Below, piece after piece: positions 20,481-29,561 of a DNA stretch of 64,000 bases. Below the pieces are notes generated by a model. It was not told the DNA's origin, did no database searches, and was given only the letters and a program-made list of their open reading frames with translations. Source of the DNA: CAYUZU01 sp964448675 (GTDB taxonomy: Bacteria > Planctomycetota > Phycisphaerae > UBA1845 > Fen-1342); contig CAYUZU010000020.1 of NCBI GenBank assembly GCA_964448675.1, positions 32,917 through 96,916 on the forward strand. Reading direction: 5' to 3'. Numbering within the stretch: the stretch's first letter is position 1; each line of letters begins with the position of its first letter. Made by a program: the position numbers and the translations under genes.

Positions 20481-23400
20481 TTACCTCTTGGCAACCGGCG
20501 CCTGTAGACTCGTGAACGGCAGCGGCTCGAGCGGTTGTCCTGGCCGAGCCCATTTCACCTCGAGCTGCTCGTGACCGCCGCGATTGAAAAACGTCACCGT
20601 AATCGGGTGCTGGCCGCGCTCAAGCGCGATCAGGCCGGCCGCCTCGCGCATCGCGTGTTCGCCGTCATTGTCGACCACGAGCTCGTTGCCGATGTAGAGC
20701 TGGCTGCCGTCGTCAGAGCCCGTCGCAAACGCGTAGACATCCGTCGCCGGCACGCACACGTAACCGGTGTAGCGGATGGCATAGTCGTCCTCGCGCTCCT
20801 TGAGCACGTTGACGTCGAAGGTATCGATCGTGCCGCTGGTCTTCGGGGCCAGGGCGCTGAAGTCCGGCATGAACACCCAGCGGCCTTCGTAGTACTCGAA
20901 ACGCAGCTTCTCCGCCCGGCCGCCCGCCGCGAGCGCCGGCCGCGGCGTCGTCCGCGTGTACGTCGCGCGGGCGGGGACACTGCGGCGTCCGTCCTCCCAG
21001 ATTGTCACCGCCCGCACGGTGGTCGTGTCGTCCAGGGTCAACGGCGAACGATAGACCGGCGCGTCCGGCCCCGGCCGGCTGCCATCCAGCGTGTAGTGAA
21101 GTTGGCCGTCGCCGAAACGGGGCACCAGCCGCACCGTGGCCGACTCCACGAAGAGCGGTGCGGCGCCGGCGAAGTGCGGCGGGCGCGGCGTGGCGAACAG
21201 GAAATCGTAATCAGCACCCTGCGGCCGCAGGTAGTATTTCTCCAGGTAGTTGCGCACCGCCTGCGCGTAGCTCAGTGCGGGGTCTTGCGTCCAGCGCCAG
21301 GCGAGGGTGACCCGCCGCGCGTCGGTCGGAAGTACGACCACACCATCATCCACGGTGACAGTGGCGCCGTCGACCTCGGCCTGGGTAACCTGCACGAACC
21401 ACGGCGTGTGCAGCAACAGGCGCTTGGGCGGGTCGCGGAACTGCGTGTCGAGCACGACGTCGGCCCCGTCTGTCCGCGCCGCGATGCGATAGGACAGTGG
21501 CCCGAAGTACGTCGCCGCGTTGTCAACCCGCATCGTTCTTCCCGGTCGCACCCACGCCGGTGAAAGAACCGAGGCCAGGTGTACGTCGCCGTCCTGCTCA
21601 CGCACGAGCATGTTCCGCAGCAGGGCGTTGAAACGCGCCGCGCACCAGCCGTGGGGTGGGTAGTTGCGCCCGGGATCACGATTCCCCCACTGCCATATCT
21701 CGTGCTCGAAGCCGGCGTGTGTGCTGCTCTGGTGGGCGAGAAAGGCATAGAAATCCTCCACCACCTGACGCTGGTCGCCACGAATCACGAGCGTGTCGAG
21801 CAGGTAGATCGTCTCGTAGTGGTGCAGCCAGCCCGGTCCGAGGTCAAGCCCTTGCAGGCGGCGCTGACGCACGACCCAGGCGTTCGGCCCCCAAGTCATC
21901 AGACCTTCGCGATACTTGTTCTCCCGGATCAACTCGACCGTGGCGGTGACCTTCGGGTCGTGCGGGTCAAACAGTCCGAACGGGTAGACGCCGCCCGACG
22001 CATTCGCCCAGTCGTACCCATCTTCGGGGTGGTCCAACCCGGGCGGAATGTACCCGCCGGTCTGCGCGGTGATCTCGTCGACGCGCTGCATCACCCGCTG
22101 GTGGTAGGCGTCATGCATTCTCTTGAACCGCTGGGCGTCCTTGTCGGCGCCGGCCGCCCGCGCCAAGTGAATGGCCTCGCGCAGGCCGAGCAGGGCCCAG
22201 AAGTTGTGCCCGGTATAATGGCCGTTGACCATCTCGTTGTCGTAGCGGCCGGCAACCGGCCAGAGGCCCTCCGGATCGCTCTTGACCGCTTCGACGAAGC
22301 CCTCGATGTGCGGCGGGATCGCCGGGTAGATCTTCCGCGCGAAGGCCACATCGCCAGTCGCGCGATAGTGCTGGCCCAGGGCCCACAGCGACTGGCCCCA
22401 GTCGTCGGGCGCACAGCGAACCAGGCGGCTGACCCGGCCCGCGTCATCATACTCTAGAAAACGCTCCACCGTTTCGCGTGCGATGTCATGGTGCCCGAGC
22501 ACATCATAGGTACGGACGAAGTATGCCGTGTCACGGCTGTAGAAGCTATCGTAGTTGAACTCATTGACCTTCTGGGTGAAGTGGCGGCCGTCCTGCTCGA
22601 TGTCGCGCGCGATCAGATCGTAGATCAGGCTGGCGCGCATCGCATGGTTGACCTTGTCCTCCGGCACCTGCACGAGCATGCCGCGGGCCAGAAGTGCATC
22701 CCAAAACGCGGCCACGCGCGCATGATAATCGTCGAAGTCCGCATCACGCAGCGCACGCAGCACGTCGCCGTGCCGCGCGGCGACTGGCACGTACGGCATG
22801 ACGATTTCCAGCGACCGCTCAGCGCCGGCCGGCACGGTGAATTCGGCCAGAACGCACGGCGCACCGGTGTCGGCAGCGGTCGTGGTTCGGCAGGTCGCGT
22901 CGGCGGGCGGGCGCTGAAAGAACAGGAGGTGGTCGGAGCGCCACATCGCGCCGTCGCGGAAGACCGACTCGGCGTCCGCGTCGTACGCCTGGGGATCGAG
23001 GTACTTGTCGCGATACCATTCCGGCGCACCCAGGCGGTCACAGCGCGACGGATCATCGAGCCGTTTGGCGAACGCGGTGCCGATCGTCACATCCGCAGCC
23101 GCAGCCGAGTTCAGGTTACGCGCCGTGATACGAATGAAATTGACCAGGTTGTTACGCGGCGCCAGGTCCAGCGGTGCGCCGAAGGCCTCCACCGCGTAGC
23201 GGACACCCTCGTGCTCGAAGGCGTACTCGACAATGGGCAAATAGCCCTTGTGCAGTGTCCGGACACGCTTGTGCAACGGCGTCGGCGGGCGACCGACGTA
23301 CAGGTAGAGTTCGCCGAATCCCGTCAAGAAGGTGCTGGCCCCGGTGAGTTGCGTGCCCTCCGGGCAGTCCTTGAAGCCCAGCACGTCGCTGGGGACCGAA

Positions 23401-23546
23401 AAGTAGGAGAACGGCTCGGCCAGCTCGGCCTGCATGCGTGCTTTCGCTTCCGCGGGATCGCTCGGGCGCTCCCACGTCGTAGCGCCCCGCACCGGGCACA
23501 CCACAAGCACCGCCAGGATCAACCATAGGCCATAGGTGCGAATCAT
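20481..23546 (-). CDS. Secreted (alpha/alpha)-barrel glycosidase with chitobiase-like and PA14 domains
   Basis: 1021 residues from the ATG at 23546 (AGGAAGG upstream). A signal peptide spans 1-22. Residues ~60-770 resemble (alpha/alpha)6-barrel glycosidases of the GH15/GH63/GH78 style: NYDSFYSRDTAYFVRTYD, APDDWGQSLWALGQHYR, and a Trp/Glu-rich helix region with HAGFEHEIWQWGNRD. I cannot fix the family or the catalytic pair. Residues ~780-860 contain LHYTLDGSRPGPDAPVYR, a chitobiase/FN3-like module. Residues ~870-1010 form a PA14 domain (RFEYYEG, FATGSDDGSQLYIGNELV), usually sugar-binding. It sits in the operon with a dockerin protein and a metzincin-like protein, so extracellular glycan breakdown is likely. 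Confidence 0.85.
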   Translation of the reverse strand: MIRTYGLWLILAVLVVCPVRGATTWERPSDPAEAKARMQAELAEPFSYFSVPSDVLGFKDCPEGTQLTGASTFLTGFGELYLYVGRPPTPLHKRVRTLHKGYLPIVEYAFEHEGVRYAVEAFGAPLDLAPRNNLVNFIRITARNLNSAAAADVTIGTAFAKRLDDPSRCDRLGAPEWYRDKYLDPQAYDADAESVFRDGAMWRSDHLLFFQRPPADATCRTTTAADTGAPCVLAEFTVPAGAERSLEIVMPYVPVAARHGDVLRALRDADFDDYHARVAAFWDALLARGMLVQVPEDKVNHAMRASLIYDLIARDIEQDGRHFTQKVNEFNYDSFYSRDTAYFVRTYDVLGHHDIARETVERFLEYDDAGRVSRLVRCAPDDWGQSLWALGQHYRATGDVAFARKIYPAIPPHIEGFVEAVKSDPEGLWPVAGRYDNEMVNGHYTGHNFWALLGLREAIHLARAAGADKDAQRFKRMHDAYHQRVMQRVDEITAQTGGYIPPGLDHPEDGYDWANASGGVYPFGLFDPHDPKVTATVELIRENKYREGLMTWGPNAWVVRQRRLQGLDLGPGWLHHYETIYLLDTLVIRGDQRQVVEDFYAFLAHQSSTHAGFEHEIWQWGNRDPGRNYPPHGWCAARFNALLRNMLVREQDGDVHLASVLSPAWVRPGRTMRVDNAATYFGPLSYRIAARTDGADVVLDTQFRDPPKRLLLHTPWFVQVTQAEVDGATVTVDDGVVVLPTDARRVTLAWRWTQDPALSYAQAVRNYLEKYYLRPQGADYDFLFATPRPPHFAGAAPLFVESATVRLVPRFGDGQLHYTLDGSRPGPDAPVYRSPLTLDDTTTVRAVTIWEDGRRSVPARATYTRTTPRPALAAGGRAEKLRFEYYEGRWVFMPDFSALAPKTSGTIDTFDVNVLKEREDDYAIRYTGYVCVPATDVYAFATGSDDGSQLYIGNELVVDNDGEHAMREAAGLIALERGQHPITVTFFNRGGHEQLEVKWARPGQPLEPLPFTSLQAPVAKR

Positions 23547-23738
23547 TCGGACCACCTTCCTGTTATAGAGGTCGTTTCATGCACGGCGATCGGGCGGGAC
23601 CGGGGCCGCGAAGGCCGACAGCGGGCGGGGGCGCAGCCGGCGACCTGGGAGGGAGGCAGGCCGCCGGCCACGAAGGGCCACCCGATGTTGAGTAGCGACA
23701 TCGGGCAGACGCGAGCGGAACCGGTCTGCCGCGGGGGG

Positions 23739-23775
23739 CGAGGTGTGCCGGCCTCGGGTTCTCCGGCACACCTCG
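23739..23775 (-). terminator. Hairpin downstream of the 1436-aa dockerin protein gene
   Basis: Perfect 13-bp stem CGAGGTGTGCCGG / CCGGCACACCTCG with an 11-nt loop, 28 bp after the stop of the large gene. It could attenuate transcription into the glycosidase gene. The 256-bp gap around it holds no gene. Confidence 0.6.
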
Positions 23776-23802
23776 AACAATGCTGCCGCAGCCGTCAACC
23801 GG

Positions 23803-26800
23803 CTACGGGCACGTCGTGTTCTGCACGGCGACGAACGGGTCGATGTCACGCCAGTTCGCGCTGCCGCTGCCGTCCACGTCGTTGTTCTCGAACGGGCAGG
23901 TCGGGGCGTGCCCGTAGACCGACATGTGCAACGCTTCCCAGGCCGCCACGTTATCGTTCTGGCTGGCCACGAAGAAGTCGATGTCACGCCAGTTGATCGC
24001 ACCGTCACAGTTGCTGTCGCCCGGGCACGACGTGGGGGCGTCGTCCTCCACGACCAGCGCGAACGGACCATAAACGCCGGCCTGGTAGTCCCAGCCGAAC
24101 ACGCGGATGTAGTACGTCGTGCCGGCGGTCGATCCCCAGGTCAGGTCGCCGTGGCAACCCCAGCTGCCGGGGCAGCAGGTATCGTCGCCCCAGCCCACGC
24201 AGACCAGGCTGCCGCAGTCACTGCCTTCGTACACGGCGATCTGCGAATCCCACACCAGCGGGCTCGCACACAGCGACGCGGTCATGGTGTAGCCCGTCCC
24301 CGTGACCTTGTACCACAGGTCCGGACCATCCGAGTCCGCCGCACCGCAACCCTCGGCGGTGACCTGATCGATCGTCGCCAGCGTGGTGTCGTTGAGCGCG
24401 AGGGCCGGCACCGGCAACATCACCGCGTCAATGCAGGCCTCGCCCGCATCGCACACCGCATTGGCACACGAGGTGTCGAGACCGGCATACACGCCGCCGG
24501 CCGACTCGCACTGGCTCTCGGACATCTCGGCACAGATGCCGCTCGGCTGGCAGCACGCGCCGGCGCAGGTCGTCTGGTCACAGGTCATGCCGTTCCCCAT
24601 GTACACGCCGCCGGCCGACACGCAATCGTACTCGTAGGCCTGGGCACAGGAGGTGTCGGGGTAGCAGCAGGCACCCATCTCGGCCTCGGTGACGCCGATG
24701 TGCCAGATCACCGTCTGGTCCCAGCGGTGGCTCATGAGATAGAACGTGCCATCCGGACCGGGGATCGGGCCGAAGTTGTACCAGCCGACGTAGTCCTCGG
24801 TCGGCAGGTCGACAACCGACAATGGCGCCAGGCCCGTGCCAGACGTGCCGGTCAGGTCGAGGGCGACCACCTGCATGTGGCCGGCCGCACCGCCGCAGCA
24901 CTCCGAACGCGTCCCGGTGATGAAGATCGAATGGCCATTATCGTCCTGGAGCAGGGCCCCTTGCAGGCGGAAGCCGAAGCCCAGGTCGCCGGTGAACTCG
25001 CGGTACACGTAGTCCCACGTACCGTCACCGTTGTCGGTGTACGAACGCACGGTTGCGCCCTCGCCGGTGGCGTGGACGGTGCGGCCGTCGAAGTCCAGGG
25101 CAAAGGCCAGCGCCTCGCCGTGGGGGATGTGGGCGTCGGCCGGCTCGGGCGGGCTGACCGTGTAGGTGTCGGCCAGGCCGGTGAGCGGGTGCCAGGCATA
25201 CATCGCGTGCGGTCCGCCGTAATCACCACCCTGGCTCGAGGGCGTGTAGATCAGCCCAGTAAGGCTGCTGTACAGCGGGAAACTGCGCTGCAGCATCGGA
25301 CCGTCGGTGCCACCGCCGCCACCCGGGGCATACATGTTCGTCGCCGTGCCGGCGATCGGATCGATCTCGACACAGGCGATGTCGTTGTAGCCGTCCATCG
25401 GGTATTCGCTGTCGCTGAGCTCGTTGAAGACCAGGTAGTGCTTCCCGTCGCCGTACGGATCCGGAATCAACGTAATGCTGCAGCGGCCGATCGGCGGCGT
25501 GCTCGGATCCCAGTCGAGTTCGACCGTGACCGTCTGCCACCAGTCGATCGCACCGGTCGAGGCATCCAGCTGGTAGATGTTCACCAGGTCGATGCCCGGG
25601 CCCGAGACCAGGCCGCGGATGTACAGCTTGTCGGCGTACAGGGTCATGGCCGGGGCGCCAGGCACCGCACCATCGACGTTCGACCAGTCTTCCTGCGAAA
25701 GCTCGGTCTCCCAGGCCAGCTCACCCGTCGACTTCTCGTAAGCATAGACATGCGGGTAGACATCCGGATCGTGATCGACGGCCGCACCAATCACATACAC
25801 GTAGCGCATGCCGGCGATGACGGTAGTGTTGCCGACGTTGGTCGCCCACCAGCTCCCCATGTGCACATCACCGCCGCCGGGGTAGTGACCCGTCCAACGG
25901 TAGTCCAGTTGCGGCGTGTACGACAGCAACAACTGCGAGTTGCGCTGGAAGAAGTACAGGTTGCCGAACTGGTCCACCACCGCCGAGCCGACGTGCTCCG
26001 CAGGCTGGGCGCCGGGCACCGTGACCTGATTCAGCAGCGTCAGCTCCTTGGTCGCGTCGATCTGCACCGGGATCTCGTCCGACGCGTTCGTCCCATAGAT
26101 GTTGCCGTTGAGGATGCCCCAGGGCCCGGCGACGTCGTCGAGGATCGGCGGACGCTCGCCGATGACGGCGCTCGTCGAGACTGTATCGATCAGGCCGGTA
26201 TCGTCGTAGACCATCAGCACGATATCGTCATAGGTGCCGGGGCCCAGATCGACCAGCGGGGTGGGGTCGGGGCCGTCATAGATCACGCCCCCGCCGTGAC
26301 CGAAGGTCCAGCGGTAGCGGACAATCGCGCCGTCGTCGGTGGAGGCGGACGCGTCGAGCTCGACACCTTCCCACTGGCCCGGATCCTGGAGGTAAGGGCC
26401 GCCCGCATCCGCCACGGGCGGGGCACTGGGCAGCGGCGCGGCCTCGACGATGAGGTTGTCGATCGCGATGTAGCTGGCGTTATGATCGCCCCACCACATG
26501 GGCTCCATGTAGAGCTTGAGGATGTCCAGCGCGCCGCCGAAGCTGTCGCGCAGGTAACACGCGGGGTATTGCTGGTCCTGCGGCTCGGTGAGATCGATCG
26601 GCTCGCGATCGTCAACCTGGTAGGTCAGGATCTGGCCCGGGCCGCCGTCATGGTCCGAGTACACGAGCACCCACTTGTGGGTGTGCCAGTCCCAGTTGCC
26701 CTGGCCACCCCAATTCCAGCGGTCCTCGTTCCAGCCGCCGCCCCACGGGTAGCGCGCCCCCTGCCAGTTGGCCCAGGTGTCGGCCCAGTTGGACAGGGTC

Positions 26801-28113
26801 GTGCCGGGCAGCACCAGGTTTGTCCGCTGGATGTGCGGGGCGTCGGGGACTTCGACGCGGCGCAGGTCGAACTGCACCGTGACGTAGCCGCCGCCAAGCG
26901 CCAACAGATCGGCGCAGGCACGCTCGACCTGGAGGATGCCGCCGAGCTCCTGGCCGGTGCCGTCGTCGTTGTCGAGCAGCAGGCACTGGTTGCCGCCCAG
27001 CGCGGGGCCGTTGTCGGTATCAACCACGGTGGCCGCCCCGTTGCTCTGGGTCATCACCCAGGCATCCTGGCCGGCCAGCGGGCCCGTTACGTAGCCGCTC
27101 TCGGGCTCGAAGTCGAACACCAGCGGGTTCACCGCAGGCATTTCGAACGAGAAATCGGCGAAGTCGGTGTCGCGCAGCCCGTCGGCGTCGAAGACCTCGA
27201 GCATCACCGTATAGCTGCCCGCAGGCACGTTGACTGTGGGCATGGCGTCGGGGCCGTCGTACAGCACCGATCCCCACTGGTCGCCCGTCACCCAGCGGTA
27301 ACGCACGATCCCGCCGTCGTCGCTGCTGCCGGACGCATCGAGCGTCACCGCCGAACCCGGCTGGCCCGAGAGGTCGGCGCCGGCGTCCGCGACGGGGATG
27401 GCGCTGGGCGGATCCTCGACGGTCACGGTGATATTGTCGATGTGCAGCGTATCGTTCGCCTCGTCCCAGGCGTTGTTGAATTCGATATGGACGCGGTCGA
27501 GGACCGTCGACTCGTCGTGGCGCAGGTAGCACTGCTGGTCCGCGTAACGCACTTCTGCGTTGCCGTCGATGGCGTAGGACAGGAGCTGCCCCTTGCCACC
27601 GTCATGCTCACTGTAGAGCAGTGTCCAGGTATGCGTGTGCCACACCTCGGCTTCCCAGCCGGTGGTGCCCCAGTTGCCGGACCAGTTCGTGCCGTCGGGG
27701 TTGTAGGCCCCGGTCCACTGGGCCCAGGCGTAGTGCCAGAAGCCGATGCGGGCGCCGGGGATGCGCGGATAGCAGTAGTAGCACGACGAGCCGGGCATGA
27801 TCCGGTAGTCCATGCTGTAGGTGACCAGCTTCGGCAATGTGCCGACCTGATCCGGGAACGTGCGCTCGATGGCCAGCGAGCCACCCGCGTCGCTGAGCTC
27901 CAGGCACTGGCTGCCGCCAATGGAGGGGCCGTTGTCAGCGGTGACGATGGTGGCGGAGCCCTCTTCGAGCGAGGCGACCCAGCCGTCCTGCCCGACAATG
28001 CTGCCGGTGGTGTAGTCAGGCCCTTCGAAGTCGAACACGACCTGGCCCCATGCGGTGGCGCACAGGACGGTTGTGGCGAGGATGGCCTGGAACAAACCGC
28101 GCGTCCTTCTCAT
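23803..28113 (-). CDS. Giant secreted multidomain protein with PKD domains, propeller, Cys-rich repeats and C-terminal dockerin-like module
   Basis: 1436 residues from the ATG at 28113, preceded by AAAGGAG at good spacing. A signal peptide spans 1-23. Two copies of a ~210-residue jelly-roll-like region (starting VVFDFEGPDYTTGS and LVFDFEPESGYVTG) are each followed by a PKD-like domain (~240-325 and ~560-650, ASTDDGAIVRYRWTFG). Residues ~670-1140 look like a PQQ-type propeller. Residues ~1144-1221 hold two six-cysteine repeats (GACCYPDTSC..., GACCQPSGIC...). Residues ~1222-1362 resemble a pre-peptidase C-terminal domain. The last 74 residues are the paired EF-hand module ending NTTCP. It lies in an operon with a pseudopilin and a glycosidase. 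A cell-surface or matrix role in glycan capture is inferred; no enzyme motif is visible. Confidence 0.9.
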   Translation of the reverse strand: MRRTRGLFQAILATTVLCATAWGQVVFDFEGPDYTTGSIVGQDGWVASLEEGSATIVTADNGPSIGGSQCLELSDAGGSLAIERTFPDQVGTLPKLVTYSMDYRIMPGSSCYYCYPRIPGARIGFWHYAWAQWTGAYNPDGTNWSGNWGTTGWEAEVWHTHTWTLLYSEHDGGKGQLLSYAIDGNAEVRYADQQCYLRHDESTVLDRVHIEFNNAWDEANDTLHIDNITVTVEDPPSAIPVADAGADLSGQPGSAVTLDASGSSDDGGIVRYRWVTGDQWGSVLYDGPDAMPTVNVPAGSYTVMLEVFDADGLRDTDFADFSFEMPAVNPLVFDFEPESGYVTGPLAGQDAWVMTQSNGAATVVDTDNGPALGGNQCLLLDNDDGTGQELGGILQVERACADLLALGGGYVTVQFDLRRVEVPDAPHIQRTNLVLPGTTLSNWADTWANWQGARYPWGGGWNEDRWNWGGQGNWDWHTHKWVLVYSDHDGGPGQILTYQVDDREPIDLTEPQDQQYPACYLRDSFGGALDILKLYMEPMWWGDHNASYIAIDNLIVEAAPLPSAPPVADAGGPYLQDPGQWEGVELDASASTDDGAIVRYRWTFGHGGGVIYDGPDPTPLVDLGPGTYDDIVLMVYDDTGLIDTVSTSAVIGERPPILDDVAGPWGILNGNIYGTNASDEIPVQIDATKELTLLNQVTVPGAQPAEHVGSAVVDQFGNLYFFQRNSQLLLSYTPQLDYRWTGHYPGGGDVHMGSWWATNVGNTTVIAGMRYVYVIGAAVDHDPDVYPHVYAYEKSTGELAWETELSQEDWSNVDGAVPGAPAMTLYADKLYIRGLVSGPGIDLVNIYQLDASTGAIDWWQTVTVELDWDPSTPPIGRCSITLIPDPYGDGKHYLVFNELSDSEYPMDGYNDIACVEIDPIAGTATNMYAPGGGGGTDGPMLQRSFPLYSSLTGLIYTPSSQGGDYGGPHAMYAWHPLTGLADTYTVSPPEPADAHIPHGEALAFALDFDGRTVHATGEGATVRSYTDNGDGTWDYVYREFTGDLGFGFRLQGALLQDDNGHSIFITGTRSECCGGAAGHMQVVALDLTGTSGTGLAPLSVVDLPTEDYVGWYNFGPIPGPDGTFYLMSHRWDQTVIWHIGVTEAEMGACCYPDTSCAQAYEYDCVSAGGVYMGNGMTCDQTTCAGACCQPSGICAEMSESQCESAGGVYAGLDTSCANAVCDAGEACIDAVMLPVPALALNDTTLATIDQVTAEGCGAADSDGPDLWYKVTGTGYTMTASLCASPLVWDSQIAVYEGSDCGSLVCVGWGDDTCCPGSWGCHGDLTWGSTAGTTYYIRVFGWDYQAGVYGPFALVVEDDAPTSCPGDSNCDGAINWRDIDFFVASQNDNVAAWEALHMSVYGHAPTCPFENNDVDGSGSANWRDIDPFVAVQNTTCP

Positions 28114-28187
28114 CTCATCTGCTCCTTTCGGTTGAAGCTGCGCAGCGGCCACGGAGGGGCCGCTGCCTGCGATACCGGGTTGATCAG

Positions 28188-29111
28188 TTAGTGGCCGGTC
28201 GAGCTGCTGGTCTTGACGTTGGGAGCGTCGCGCAGGTAACCCGCATACAGTCCGAAGGGGCCGGCGCTGACCCAGCGGTCGTCCTTGGTCTCGTAGTACA
28301 GCCGCCAGGCATCGAACGGGTGGCGCTCGGCCTCGAAGCGCAGCGTGCCGGCGCTGCCGTCGATGAAGGCGATGCTGCCGCTCTTCTTGTGGTGGCGCTT
28401 GGCGACCTGGTCGTCGTTGGTCCAGGCCCCGTCCGGCGCCTCGTGCAGCTTGTTGGTCGGGTCTTCCTCGACCAGCAGCCAGGCCTGCGAGCGGCCCAGC
28501 GACGTCTCCCAGCCGGTTTCGTAGCGCCACCCGCGCTCCCACTTCTCCTTCCAGTGGCAGTCGCCGATCATCTCGAGCGGGGCCCCGGTCAGCACCATGG
28601 GGGAGGTGTAGCTGTAGAACGGCATGTCCTCCCACGCGGGCAGGCCGGCGACGGCGCCGCGTTCGCGCAGGCCGATCTGGTCGCTGGGGCAGCGGTAGAT
28701 GTCGGGCTGGCGTCCGACGTAGGGGAAGATGGTGCCGTCGATCGGGATGTGGTCCTTGTGGCCCCAGCCGTACCAGGAGCCGAGCCAGCACAGCGTCTTG
28801 CCCTCTTGGTAGGGCGGCCAGTTCTGGCCCACGATGTCCATGGTCGAGCAGGGCAGGATGTCCTTGTTCTCCGTGGCGTAGGTCAGGAAGCCGATCGCCA
28901 GCTGCCGCAGGTTGCTGCGGCAGACGACCTCGCGGGCCTGGTCCTTGGCACGCGAGAGGGCGGGCAGCAGAATCGAGATCAGCAGCGCGATGATCGCGAC
29001 GACGACGAGCAGTTCGATCAGCGTGAAGGCCCGGCGGGCGCCGGTGCGGTCGAGTGAGGGTGAGGTCGTCGTCTTCACGACTCGGCCGCGTGGTGGGTTG
29101 ATACGGGGCAT
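28188..29111 (-). CDS. Pseudopilin-like protein, first gene of the secreted operon
   Basis: 307 residues. A basic leader is followed by AFTLIELLVVVAIIALLISILLP, the prepilin cleavage and methylation signature with Glu at +5. The middle part has the usual family pattern (CRSNLRQLAIGFLTYATENKD, IYRCPSD) and near the end SGSIAFIDGSAGTLRF, a degenerate H-X9-DG-like end. GGGAGAAACAGGA precedes the ATG. It heads the leftward operon containing the 1436-aa dockerin protein, the glycosidase and the metzincin-like protein. This suggests a dedicated pseudopilin that helps export or display those proteins; that is inference. A sigma-70-like promoter and a LacI operator lie upstream. Confidence 0.88.
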   Translation of the reverse strand: MPRINPPRGRVVKTTTSPSLDRTGARRAFTLIELLVVVAIIALLISILLPALSRAKDQAREVVCRSNLRQLAIGFLTYATENKDILPCSTMDIVGQNWPPYQEGKTLCWLGSWYGWGHKDHIPIDGTIFPYVGRQPDIYRCPSDQIGLRERGAVAGLPAWEDMPFYSYTSPMVLTGAPLEMIGDCHWKEKWERGWRYETGWETSLGRSQAWLLVEEDPTNKLHEAPDGAWTNDDQVAKRHHKKSGSIAFIDGSAGTLRFEAERHPFDAWRLYYETKDDRWVSAGPFGLYAGYLRDAPNVKTSSSTGH

Positions 29112-29226
29112 TCCTGTTTCTCCCGTTGCTCCGAGAAGCGATCACTGTTCCGCGGGACACGGCAGCCGGATGTGTGAGCCTGAGCATGCTGCCCGCGTCT
29201 GCGACAGGTACAACTCTACATCGACA

Positions 29227-29255
29227 AACATACCCTAAACGCCAGACAATTCCAA
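29227..29255 (-). promoter_or_regulatory. Candidate sigma-70 promoter for the pseudopilin operon
   Basis: On the minus strand TTGGAA (29255-29250) and TATGTT (29232-29227) are separated by 17 bp, about 115 bp before the operon's first ATG. This is visual matching only. Confidence 0.4.
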
Positions 29256-29311
29256 TTGGTTTTCTAGAATGAGTTGCTGGTAAATCGCTTTTCTTAAAGA
29301 CTTTGTGTCAA

Positions 29312-29325
29312 GTAAAGCGCTTTAC
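29312..29325. promoter_or_regulatory. LacI-family operator
   Basis: Perfect palindrome GTAAAGCGCTTTAC, identical to the site at 14564-14577. It lies in the divergent region between the pseudopilin operon and the rightward secreted-protein gene, ~57 bp upstream of the candidate -35 box of the former. Confidence 0.8.
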
Positions 29326-29561
29326 CTGCCGGTCCGCCGTCGTCACGCGGCCGCGGCGCGCATTGCGCGCCGCGCTGCGGGCACCGCGCCGCACACCGCG
29401 CGCCCCGGTTCGCCCCTGCCCTGCAGGCGTTTTGTCGAGCCACACGCCGCTGCGCCGCCGCCGTGCATCGCACACCGGTCGGTGTTATGCTGGCGCCCGG
29501 CGGCGCCGCCCGCGGGCAGTGTGACCGCGGCGCTGACAACGGCATGCCGCAAGGAGAAGTC

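Larger units (their letters stand above)
29112..29561. other. Divergent regulatory region, 450 bp without genes
   Basis: Separates the leftward pseudopilin operon from a rightward secreted-protein gene. It is more AT-rich around 29220-29325 than its surroundings. It contains a candidate promoter (29227-29255, minus) and a perfect LacI-type operator (29312-29325). No ORF here has support. Confidence 0.6.

Noticed and set aside
23743..28191. Very long open frame (1482 codons) on the plus strand
   Set aside because: Antisense to the giant dockerin gene, which has a signal peptide, domains and an ideal ribosome binding site; the antisense translation has no domain.
28114..29187. Upstream extension of the 1436-aa dockerin gene by 358 codons
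   Set aside because: The extension overlaps the pseudopilin gene in another frame and lacks a secretion signal; the ATG at 28113 has a strong AAAGGAG site followed by a signal peptide.
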